Positions 1-6,984 of a stretch of DNA of 22,137 nt are shown in pieces. Positions within the stretch are counted from its first letter, which is position 1; every line of letters begins with the position of its first letter. The notes under the pieces are model-generated. The model was not told the origin of the DNA and made no database searches. It saw nothing but the letters and a program-made list of their open reading frames with translations. The position numbers and the translations under genes are program-made. Source of the DNA: UBA1361 sp035647455 (GTDB lineage Bacteria; Bacillota_I; Bacilli_A; RFN20; CAG-826); contig DASRNI010000003.1 of NCBI GenBank assembly GCA_035647455.1, forward strand, positions 1 through 22,137, read 5' to 3'.

Positions 1-783
1 ACTTTAGAAAGAATGTTGCAAAATGAAAAGTATGCAGGGCATATGTCTTTAGGTAAAACTTATATGCGCAATGGCATTAGCATCCGCTCTAACAGATTGG
101 AGGTAGAAAACAATACAATTAAGCATCACCACGAACCGATAATAAGCCCAGATACCTTTAACCTAGCTATGCAAATTAGAAGAGAACGAACAAAGAATAC
201 TACAGATAGTTATATTCCTTTTTCAAAAAGAGTTACCTCATATTATCAATTTGTTTATTCAGTTAAAAACGAAAACTTTCTTCGCTATGTTTTAGAGAAA
301 CCAAAGGGTAAATATGAGATTCCAACCTTGTACTGTTATGACGCAAACAATAAAAATAGAATTATGATCACAATTAAAAACTTGTTTTTAATTTTAAATG
401 ATGCACTTTATAGACTTTCAGAATCTGTGGATGCTGTAACTAAAGCAATTACTTCTTTACTTAATACTTCTTTGAAAAGTTGTGAACACCAACTAGAAAC
501 GTCGAACGAAAAAATCTCGTTATTGAACACCAAAATAGACTTACTAAACGCAAAACGAAATTTCCCTAGTTTCATAAAGCACCTACGTAATTTTTCTGGA
601 TATGAAAATATTGATGATTTCAAAAAGTTAGTGCAAGGTGTTGATATTTTGGAAGATGGCAATATTAAAATCAAACTTGCACTTTTACAAAGTGGCTTAC
701 TTAATGTTTCCCTATTAGAATCATCAATTACTTTACGTGTGGGTAACGGGAATAAAGACGTTGTTTTTTTTGTGTTTGTTTAG
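1..783 (+). CDS. Large serine recombinase, C-terminal part (cut by left edge)
   Basis: The reading frame is open from the first base, so the gene starts outside the window; only about 260 residues remain and the catalytic resolvase domain is not visible. The first visible residues (LQNEKYAGH, then HHEPIISPDTFNLA) match the Recombinase domain (DNA-binding part) of large serine integrases/transposases. Such proteins cut and rejoin DNA at att sites of phages or conjugative elements. A helical, Lys/Glu/Leu-rich stretch near residues 150-185 fits the usual coiled coil. The zinc-ribbon segment that normally lies between these parts looks degenerate: only one Cys (LYCYD) is seen there. AGA is the commonest Arg codon and TCA/TCT serines are frequent, whereas neighbouring genes favour CGT/CGC and AGT, which suggests transfer. 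The C-terminal residues (KDVVFFVFV) look like non-native read-out into a repeat. Family assignment is good; activity is unknown. Confidence 0.8.
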   Translation, partial: TLERMLQNEKYAGHMSLGKTYMRNGISIRSNRLEVENNTIKHHHEPIISPDTFNLAMQIRRERTKNTTDSYIPFSKRVTSYYQFVYSVKNENFLRYVLEKPKGKYEIPTLYCYDANNKNRIMITIKNLFLILNDALYRLSESVDAVTKAITSLLNTSLKSCEHQLETSNEKISLLNTKIDLLNAKRNFPSFIKHLRNFSGYENIDDFKKLVQGVDILEDGNIKIKLALLQSGLLNVSLLESSITLRVGNGNKDVVFFVFV

Positions 784-836
784 GTTCAATCACTTGCCCC
801 CATTTTTTATGTTTTTAGGTTCAATCACTTGCCCCC
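767..836. repeat. 35-bp imperfect tandem repeat, two copies
   Basis: Two direct copies with a 35-bp period. The last 24 bases of each, at 779-802 and 814-837, are identical (core GGTTCAATCACTTGCCCCC). The T-rich leading part is only partly conserved. The first copy contains the TAG stop of the recombinase. Closely spaced identical motifs at the end of a mobile gene could be transposase or recombinase binding sites at an element end, but I cannot identify an element from this. Confidence 0.8.
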
Positions 837-917
837 AAATTATTACGATTAATTAAAATTAGGTCGCTTTTCTTTTTTTGATAATTTAGAAAATTGATAA
901 ATGACTATTTATATATC

Positions 918-943
918 AAAAAACGCCCAATTAAGGGCGTTTT
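918..943 (-). terminator. Rho-independent terminator of tRNA-Cys
   Basis: Read on the minus strand, a 9-bp stem AAAACGCCC/GGGCGTTTT (920-928 with 935-943) with a 6-nt loop ends in a run of six T. It lies about 45 bases beyond the 3' end of the tRNA gene. On the plus strand it may also stop transcription coming from the recombinase, though the T-run there is only four bases. Confidence 0.8.
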
Positions 944-986
944 ATGATGTTTTAGACGTTTTTGTCTTACCAATCAAACATAATTT

Positions 987-1060
987 TGGAGCTTCCAGCC
1001 GGATTCGAACCGACGGTAATTGAGTTGCAGTCAATGGCCTTACCACTTGGCTATGGAAGC
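987..1060 (-). tRNA. tRNA-Cys (anticodon GCA)
   Basis: On the minus strand the sequence folds as a complete tRNA. The acceptor stem is GCTTCCA/TGGAAGC, and the discriminator is T followed by an encoded CCA (T73 is typical for tRNA-Cys). The anticodon stem is ATTGA/TCAAT with loop CTGCAAC, giving anticodon GCA. The T-loop GGTTCGAATCC is canonical. The D-arm is short, with AGTGGTAA in the loop. The 3' end points toward the recombinase remnant at the left edge, so the tRNA could mark a boundary of inserted DNA. Confidence 0.97.
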
Positions 1061-1120
1061 ATTTTTCCTTATTTATAAGGACTATAAGTAATATACCATA
1101 AAATTAAAGCATTTTTTTAT

Positions 1121-1126
1121 TATAAT
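1121..1126 (+). promoter_or_regulatory. Probable -10 element for natAB
   Basis: A perfect TATAAT lies 30 bases before the natA start codon, which leaves room for a leader of about 20 nt with a GCGAGG ribosome binding site at 1145-1150. No convincing -35 hexamer lies 16-18 bases upstream. The short 1061-1140 gap must also hold the divergent tRNA-Cys promoter; TATATT at 1095-1090 on the minus strand is a candidate -10 for it. Confidence 0.5.
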
Positions 1127-1155
1127 GATATTGAACGCGAGAAAGCGAGGTTATT

Positions 1156-1935
1156 ATGCAAGTTATCTTAGATGTACAAAACTTAACAAAAACTTTTACT
1201 CTTTCGAAAAAACAGCAAAAGCTTGAAAAGACGGATATTAAAAAGCGCATTGCTGTAAATGACTTAAGCTTTCAAGCTTATGCGGGAGAAATATACGGAC
1301 TCTTAGGCCCTAACGGCGCAGGAAAAACAACAACACTCCGGATTCTTGCTACACTCATTAAGCAAGACGCGGGTGACGCCCTTGTCAGCGGCTTTAGTGT
1401 TAAAAAGGACCCGGACAAAGTTCGCTCGAAGATTGGTTTCTTAACGAGTGAGCAAAAGCTTGATGACTTCTTCACGCCAAACTATCTTTTTGATTACTTC
1501 GGCCGCTTGCACGGCTTAACGGAAGAAAGACTAGTCCTGCGAAAAAAAGAGTTATTTAGTAAGTTTGGTGTAACTGAATTCGCCGAAGTTAAAGTCGCAA
1601 ACCTTTCAAGCGGGATGAAACAAAAAACGTCACTTGTGATTTCAATCATTCACGATCCCGATATTATTATTTTTGACGAGCCAACAAACGGCCTTGATGT
1701 TTTGACCGCGCAGACGGTGATTGATTTCTTACTTGAACTTCGCGCTGCCGGTAAAACAATTATTTTATCAACGCATATTTTTAGTTTAGTCGAACGCATT
1801 TGTGACCGTGTTGGTGTGATTATTGACGGCCGGATGGTTTTCGAAGAAAAGATGGCGACCTTCAGTGTCCCCAACAGCTTAGAAGAACGCTTCTTCCTGG
1901 AATATAAGAAACTGCACGGAGGAATAGACGCATGA
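1156..1935 (+). CDS. natA: NatA-type ABC exporter ATPase
   Basis: A cytoplasmic ATP-binding subunit of a two-gene ABC-2 exporter, 259 residues. Visible motifs are Walker A GPNGAGKT (51-58), signature LSSGMKQ (150-156), Walker B with DIIIFDEP (169-176) and the H-loop histidine in LSTHIF (about 207). The basic insertion before the first strand (SKKQQKLEKTDIKK) and the segment IGFLTSEQKLDDFFTPN are characteristic of the NatA family (Na+ efflux in Bacillus subtilis) rather than generic drug exporters. The start has a GCGAGG site five bases upstream. It overlaps natB by four bases (ATGA), so the two are translationally coupled. The substrate here is not proven; sodium efflux is inferred from family likeness. 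Confidence 0.85.
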   Translation: MQVILDVQNLTKTFTLSKKQQKLEKTDIKKRIAVNDLSFQAYAGEIYGLLGPNGAGKTTTLRILATLIKQDAGDALVSGFSVKKDPDKVRSKIGFLTSEQKLDDFFTPNYLFDYFGRLHGLTEERLVLRKKELFSKFGVTEFAEVKVANLSSGMKQKTSLVISIIHDPDIIIFDEPTNGLDVLTAQTVIDFLLELRAAGKTIILSTHIFSLVERICDRVGVIIDGRMVFEEKMATFSVPNSLEERFFLEYKKLHGGIDA

Positions 1936-3056
1936 AAAACTTATGGGTAATTATTAAAAAAGAACTCCGCCGCATCTTTACGGATAAACGAATGCTTGCG
2001 AGTTTAATTCTTCCGGGGCTCTTAATCTTTATCGTTTATAGTGTGATGGGCGACGTGATGACACCAACGAAAGATAACTACTTAATTCACGTTGAAAATG
2101 AACCGGAAGTCATTAGTGATATTATTGAACTTGCTTTTGATGAACAAGAGTTAAGTGTCACATACATGACGTACGACGAACCAGTTGACTTTGAAAACCT
2201 CGTTAAAGAAGGGAAACTTCATCTTCATGTAAAGTTTGACAGTGACTTTTTAACAAAAGTAAATAACGGGGAATTTCCGGAAGTTACGTTTACGTATGAT
2301 AACGCGAATCAGCAAAGTGCGATTATTCATTCGCTTTATTATAATGTTGTTTCAAGCTTACTCCGTAACTTTAATTATATAAGTAACGACTTAATGACCG
2401 ACGAATCTTTGACAGTTGAAGTAATTAGTGGCCTTGTCCCGTTTCTTTTAATTACGTTCCTGTTTGCCGGTAGTATGGCGGTTGCCCCCGAAAGCATTGC
2501 TGGCGAAAAAGAGCGCGGCACGATTGCAAACTTACTCATAACGCCAGTTAAACGTCAAGATATTGCGCTGGGGAAAATTATTGCGCTCAGTATCGCCGCT
2601 TTTGTGAGTGCAACGTCAAGCTTCCTTGGGCTCATGCTGAGCTTCCCGAAACTTGTTGGTGGCGGGCTTGAGATGGATTTATCAATTTATAACGCTGGGA
2701 CGATTTTAGCAGTCTTTAGTGTTCTTCTTGTTACGGTCTTACTCTTTATTGTTTTAATCTCGCTCATCAGCGCCTTTAGTAAGTCAATTAAAGAAGCAAC
2801 AAGCTATGCCGGTCCGTTAATGCTTATTACAATGATCCCTGGCATCTTATCAATGATGGGTAAAGCTTCGACAAGTTCAAGTCTATACTTAATTCCCGTC
2901 TTTAATAGTGTTAATACAATGATCAGTCTCTTTAGTAACGAACTAAATATTGTTAACTTCCTGATAACGATTGGTAGTAACTTAATTTTAGTTATTATTG
3001 GCGTATATTTACTCGCGAAAATGTTTAATAGTGAAAAGATGATGTTTAGACGTTAA
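1932..3056 (+). CDS. natB: NatB-type ABC-2 exporter permease
   Basis: Membrane subunit partnered with the preceding ATPase, 374 residues. There is one N-terminal membrane helix (about 22-40), a large extracytoplasmic domain (about 41-165), then five further helices (about 166-186, 215-238, 255-282, 292-310, 340-363). The motif GEKERGTIANLLITPV (191-206) after the second helix is the hallmark coupling segment of ABC-2 permeases. IPVFNSVNTM (321-330) matches the conserved late loop of NatB-like proteins. The start is supported by GGAGG inside natA. Its 3' end runs 11 bases into the convergent nrdG gene. Na+ (or other small-solute) efflux is likely from family resemblance, but the substrate cannot be read from the sequence. 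Confidence 0.82.
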   Translation: MKNLWVIIKKELRRIFTDKRMLASLILPGLLIFIVYSVMGDVMTPTKDNYLIHVENEPEVISDIIELAFDEQELSVTYMTYDEPVDFENLVKEGKLHLHVKFDSDFLTKVNNGEFPEVTFTYDNANQQSAIIHSLYYNVVSSLLRNFNYISNDLMTDESLTVEVISGLVPFLLITFLFAGSMAVAPESIAGEKERGTIANLLITPVKRQDIALGKIIALSIAAFVSATSSFLGLMLSFPKLVGGGLEMDLSIYNAGTILAVFSVLLVTVLLFIVLISLISAFSKSIKEATSYAGPLMLITMIPGILSMMGKASTSSSLYLIPVFNSVNTMISLFSNELNIVNFLITIGSNLILVIIGVYLLAKMFNSEKMMFRR

Positions 3057-3567
3057 AGTCACGATATTCACGAATTAAAGTAACTTTGTTACTTTGTAAT
3101 GATTTTTTCAAATTAATAATCCGCTGGTTTTTACTCCCACGGTACAGTACTTCAGCTTTTTCGGCAACAATAAACGGGCCATCAATTAAAAAGTCAGCGC
3201 GCATTAATATTTCGTTAATTGTAGGGTCGTTTTTCGCGACTAAAGTTTCATAAGTGAAGCCGGTATAAATAGTCACGTTTAAATTATCCTTCTTCGCGCG
3301 GACAATTAAATTTAAAAGTGCTTCTGGTTGCTTAAACGGTTCGCCACCACTAAAGGTGATGCCGTCAAGCAAGAAATTGTTTTGCCAAAGCTTTTGGACG
3401 TCACTAGTGCTACTAGTGTAGCCGCCATCTTTATCCCATGTATCCGGATTATGGCAACCAGGACACGCGAAAGGGCAGCCTTGAAAAAAGACAACAAAGC
3501 GGAGACCAGGCCCATCAATTAAAGAATCATCTTTAACACCGGCTAGGCGAATTTTTATATTTTCCAT
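3046..3567 (-). CDS. nrdG: Anaerobic ribonucleotide reductase activating protein
   Basis: A radical-SAM activase that cleaves S-adenosylmethionine to install the glycyl radical on NrdD, in the cytoplasm. The 173-residue length is normal. The 4Fe-4S motif is CPFACPGC (Cys31, Cys35, Cys38; C-x3-C-x2-C), followed by HNPDTWD, and the SAM-binding GGEP lies at 74-77. It follows nrdD after two untranslated bases, so the two are clearly one operon and probably coupled; its own ribosome binding site is weak. Its last codons overlap the end of natB on the opposite strand by 11 bases. Confidence 0.96.
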   Translation of the reverse strand: MENIKIRLAGVKDDSLIDGPGLRFVVFFQGCPFACPGCHNPDTWDKDGGYTSSTSDVQKLWQNNFLLDGITFSGGEPFKQPEALLNLIVRAKKDNLNVTIYTGFTYETLVAKNDPTINEILMRADFLIDGPFIVAEKAEVLYRGSKNQRIINLKKSLQSNKVTLIREYRDFNV

Positions 3568-3570
3568 CGT

Positions 3571-5631
3571 TTAAAGTTGTTCCGTAACTTTATATTCTTT
3601 CCGTTCTTTAAACTCGGCTTGTTTCCCGTCATTCCAGTTTTGCAGGGGCCGGTAGTAACCAGTAATGCGGCTATATACTTCCGTTTCACTGCCGCACTTT
3701 GGACAAACTTTTTGTTCACCCGTTAAGTAGCCGTCATGCTTACAAATGGAGTAAGTTGGGCTAAGCGTAAAGTACGGGAGTTTAAAGTTTTCGGCAATTT
3801 TCCGAACTAAGTCCCGCGCTGCGTGATATGAACTAAGTTTTTCACCAAGGAAAGCGTGGAAAACAGTTCCACTTGTATAAAGTGTTTGCAGTGGATCTTG
3901 AATTAAGAGCGCTTCACTTAAGTTTTCGGTATATTCAACCGGTAAGTGGCTCGAGTTCGTGTAAAACGGGACACCGTCATGTGTACTTGTTTTGATCCCC
4001 GGGAATTTTTCTGTATCGTGCTTCGCAAAGCGGTAGGCCGTACTTTCCGCTGGCGTTGCTTCCAAATTATAAAGGTCACCATAAAGCTCTTGATAGTCAC
4101 TAAGCTTTTCGCGCATGAAATTGAGCACTTTAACGGTAAACTTTTGTCCCGCGGGCTTTGTTAAGTCGGTGTCGAGCCACTTCGCGTTTAAAAGTGCTTC
4201 ATGCATCCCGACGATGCCGATTGTGCTGAAATGGTTATCGAAATTGCCTAAGTAACGTTTTGTGTACGGATAAAGTCCGTCTTCAAGCAGTTTACTCACA
4301 ACTTCGCGTTTTGTTTTTAGACTCCTTGCACTCGCATCCATGAGCGCGGTAAGCCGTTTGAAAAATTCGTCTTCCGATTTACTTAAGAACGCAACGCGCG
4401 GTAAGTTCAGTGTGACAACACCGACACTACCCGTATTCGCACCGCTGCCAAAGTAGCCGCCACCTTTTTTACGAAGTTCTCGTAAGTCAAGCCGTAAGCG
4501 ACAACACATACTCCGAACGTCACTTGGCTCCATATCGCTATTTATATAATTACTAAAGTACGGTGTGCCGTACTTTGCCGTCATTTCAAATAAAAGTTTA
4601 TTGTTTTCACTTTCGCCCCAATCAAAGTCACGTGTAATTGAGTACGTTGGGATTGGATACTGGAAGCCGCGTCCGTTCGCGTCGCCTTCAAGCATTACTT
4701 CAAGAAACGCACGATTAATTAAATCAACTTCATGCTGAAGTTCGCCGTATGTAAAACTCATTAGTTCTCCGCCGACAATGGCCGGACGGTCAAAAAGGTC
4801 ACTTGGTACTTGCCAGTCAAGCGTAATATTACTAAACGGGGCTTGGCTGCCCCAGCGGCTTGGTGTATTGACGCCAAAAATAAAACTTTGCAGCGCTTGC
4901 TTCACTTCTTTGTACGTTAAGTTATCAACACGGACAAACGGAGCAAGGTACGTGTCGAAGCTACTAAAAGCTTGAGCGCCGGCCCATTCGTTTTGCATAA
5001 TGCCAAGGAAGTTCACCAGTTGATTAACAAGTGTACTTAGGTGTTTCGGTGGGAGTGAAGTAATTTTACCGGTCACACCACCAACGCCTTCCATAATAAT
5101 TTTCTCTAAATCCCATCCAGCACAGTACGCACTAAGCATACTTAAGTCGTGGATATGGATATCGGTATTTTTGTGCATCGTCGCTATCTCAGCGTCATAA
5201 ACTTCGCTTAGCCAATAGTTCGCCGTGATCGCACCGCTATTACTTAAAATAAGTCCGCCGAGTGAATAGTTAACCGTCGCGTTTTCTTTAACCCGCCAGT
5301 CATTAACGTTAAGATAATCTTCGACCGTTTTTTTATAATTAAAGACCGTTGCTTTTACGTTCCGGACACGCGTTCTTTTTTCACGGTAAAGTATATATTT
5401 TTTTGCAATTTCAGGGTCGCTTTCCATTAAGTGCTTTTCGACTTCATCTTGGACGATTTCAATATCAATCACATCTTGATATTTTTCAAAAATAGTCCGG
5501 GTAATTTCTGCGGCAAAAAGTAAGCTTTTTACATCATTATCATTACCGTAAGCGCTGTTAATTGCGCGGGCAATTTTGTTTGGATTAAAGTCTTCAAGTC
5601 GGCCATCACGTTTCTTAATTTGCATTTTCAT
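3571..5631 (-). CDS. nrdD: Anaerobic (class III) ribonucleoside-triphosphate reductase
   Basis: Makes deoxyribonucleotides from ribonucleoside triphosphates under anoxia, using a glycyl radical. With the start chosen here it has 686 residues. An ATP-cone domain is at the N-terminus (KKRDGRLEDFNPNKIARAI). Catalytic-core motifs include GSQAPFSN, MCCRLRLD and FGSGANTGSVGVVTLNLPR. The C-terminal metal ribbon has Cys630, His632, Cys643 and Cys646, and the radical glycine is in RITGYYRP at about residue 658. I chose ATG 5631 because GGGGA (5644-5640) lies eight bases before it. A longer version from TTG 5694 has no ribosome binding site and adds 21 non-conserved-looking residues. It is cotranscribed with nrdG. 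Confidence 0.95.
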   Translation of the reverse strand: MKMQIKKRDGRLEDFNPNKIARAINSAYGNDNDVKSLLFAAEITRTIFEKYQDVIDIEIVQDEVEKHLMESDPEIAKKYILYREKRTRVRNVKATVFNYKKTVEDYLNVNDWRVKENATVNYSLGGLILSNSGAITANYWLSEVYDAEIATMHKNTDIHIHDLSMLSAYCAGWDLEKIIMEGVGGVTGKITSLPPKHLSTLVNQLVNFLGIMQNEWAGAQAFSSFDTYLAPFVRVDNLTYKEVKQALQSFIFGVNTPSRWGSQAPFSNITLDWQVPSDLFDRPAIVGGELMSFTYGELQHEVDLINRAFLEVMLEGDANGRGFQYPIPTYSITRDFDWGESENNKLLFEMTAKYGTPYFSNYINSDMEPSDVRSMCCRLRLDLRELRKKGGGYFGSGANTGSVGVVTLNLPRVAFLSKSEDEFFKRLTALMDASARSLKTKREVVSKLLEDGLYPYTKRYLGNFDNHFSTIGIVGMHEALLNAKWLDTDLTKPAGQKFTVKVLNFMREKLSDYQELYGDLYNLEATPAESTAYRFAKHDTEKFPGIKTSTHDGVPFYTNSSHLPVEYTENLSEALLIQDPLQTLYTSGTVFHAFLGEKLSSYHAARDLVRKIAENFKLPYFTLSPTYSICKHDGYLTGEQKVCPKCGSETEVYSRITGYYRPLQNWNDGKQAEFKERKEYKVTEQL

Positions 5632-5749
5632 TTTGTTGTTCCCCATTTCATTCGCTGTACTTTTTAAATTACTAAAAAAACGCGAATTTTTCAAGTGGCT
5701 TTTAGTGTCTTTTCGGGTAGTAAAAAAATAGTAATAAAAAAAGAGAGAA

Positions 5750-5763
5750 AATTATATATAATT
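5750..5763 (-). promoter_or_regulatory. AT-only palindrome containing a -10-like element before nrdD
   Basis: AATTATATATAATT is a perfect 14-bp palindrome about 120 bases before nrdD. Its minus-strand half contains TATAAT (5756-5751), which would give a leader over 100 nt long. No good -35 is seen. The core resembles the ATATAT centre of NrdR boxes but lacks their flanking C/G, so regulation by NrdR is not supported. The rest of the 222-base gap 5632-5853 shows no gene. Confidence 0.3.
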
Positions 5764-5853
5764 ACCTATAAATTAAATACTAATTAACTACTAAACTGTT
5801 GTTTTTAGGTGGTTTTCGTGAGTTTTTAACAAATTAACCTGAATTATGCAAAG

Positions 5854-6984
5854 TTACTGACAAAATGTGTCATTCAAGGCTTTTGCCGCTTTTATTGCGG
5901 TATAAAAAGCAAAAGCAAGGTTATAACCACCGCTGATGCCGTCAATATTAAGTGCTTCACCAAGGACGAAAACACGCGGGTCTTTTTTAAGGTTAAATGT
6001 TGTACTTTTGATTAAGTCGAGATTAACTCCGCCATTCATCGCTTGCGTGTTTTCCGGATTGTTTGCGCTCACAAGACTGTACGTTAAATTCGTTAAGTTT
6101 TCAGCAAGGTTTGCTTCCCCTTTACTAAGTAAATAGGTTACAAGCCGTTCATCAAAAAAGCTTTTTAAGTTACGTGTTAAAAGTAAGTCTTCTACTTCAC
6201 TTTTTGTATATTCAGGCATTAAGTTTATTTTAAGTTTAAAGGCGCTTTTTGGCGCTTTTTTCTTCGCCCACTCAAAGTAGCTTGAAACGATGAAACTAAC
6301 GATACCACTAAGGCCATCTTTCTTAAACATTAACTCACCCGTTTCTGCGTGAAGTAATTGTTCATCTTGATAAAGCGACAGCCGGGCTTTAACGCGGATG
6401 TTTTGCAGTGCCTTAACATCTTCTTTAAGCGCAAGTGTTTTAATGACTGGGACGAATTTACTTTGTTTTAAGGCGAGACTTTCCAAAAGAAAATTATTAC
6501 CGTTATCAAGCGGCAGTCCGTGTAAACCGGCACTACTTCCGGTCGCGACGACAAGAAAATCAAACGCTTCTCCGTTAACAATAAACTTGTCATTTTCTTT
6601 TGTGACTTCTTTGATATTTGTATTTAGTTTAACGTTAGCACTTAAGCGACTAAGTAAATTTTCACGGAGTACGCGCGCACTTTGACTATACGGATAAACG
6701 CGAAATGCGTCATCGGTATACGTTAAAATTTTCTGACCTGCAAAGAATTCATCTAAACTTTCCACGATCCTTGGCGTATGCTCACTCATAAAAGCTTGAT
6801 CATTATAAAAATAAGTATCCATGTTACGGTTAAAAATATTCGCACGCCCGTTCCCCGTGCGGCGGAGTTTCTTAAGCAGCGCATCGTCACGCTCAAAGAT
6901 TGTAACGCTAAAGTTTTCTTTTAAAAGAAGCGCAAGTGTAACACTACTTACGCCGCCACCAATAAGAGCAACTTTATGCGTCAC
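5854..6984 (-). CDS. BaiN/HI0933-family FAD-dependent oxidoreductase
   Basis: A 376-residue flavoprotein. The N-terminal Rossmann motif is IGGGVSSVTLALLL (8-21) with acidic FERDD ending the second strand. LKKLRRTGNGRANIFN (37-52) is the family signature, and the C-terminal FVLGEALNIDGISGGYNLAFAF is the conserved flavin-contacting segment. The family binds FAD and probably reduces an organic substrate, but the physiological reaction of most members is unknown. It begins with GTG overlapping the TGA of the PotD-like gene (GTGA), so it is the last gene of the pot operon. A link to polyamine transport is suggested only by position. Confidence 0.88.
   Translation of the reverse strand: MTHKVALIGGGVSSVTLALLLKENFSVTIFERDDALLKKLRRTGNGRANIFNRNMDTYFYNDQAFMSEHTPRIVESLDEFFAGQKILTYTDDAFRVYPYSQSARVLRENLLSRLSANVKLNTNIKEVTKENDKFIVNGEAFDFLVVATGSSAGLHGLPLDNGNNFLLESLALKQSKFVPVIKTLALKEDVKALQNIRVKARLSLYQDEQLLHAETGELMFKKDGLSGIVSFIVSSYFEWAKKKAPKSAFKLKINLMPEYTKSEVEDLLLTRNLKSFFDERLVTYLLSKGEANLAENLTNLTYSLVSANNPENTQAMNGGVNLDLIKSTTFNLKKDPRVFVLGEALNIDGISGGYNLAFAFYTAIKAAKALNDTFCQ

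Noticed and set aside
779..837. Two identical 24-base repeats as a possible CRISPR remnant
   Set aside because: Only two copies with an 11-base spacing that is itself partly repeated; no palindromic repeat, spacer-length sequence or cas genes.
987..1140. T-box or other riboswitch between tRNA-Cys and natA
   Set aside because: The natA leader is only about 20 nt from the TATAAT, too short for a T-box, and no conserved T-box sequence is present.
5632..5694. TTG 5694 as the start of nrdD
   Set aside because: No ribosome binding site upstream, and the 21 added residues precede the ATP-cone without family likeness; ATG 5631 has GGGGA at a good distance.
5750..5763. NrdR box before nrdD
   Set aside because: The palindrome has the ATATAT centre but not the flanking C and G of NrdR sites, and no second copy 20-30 bases away was seen.
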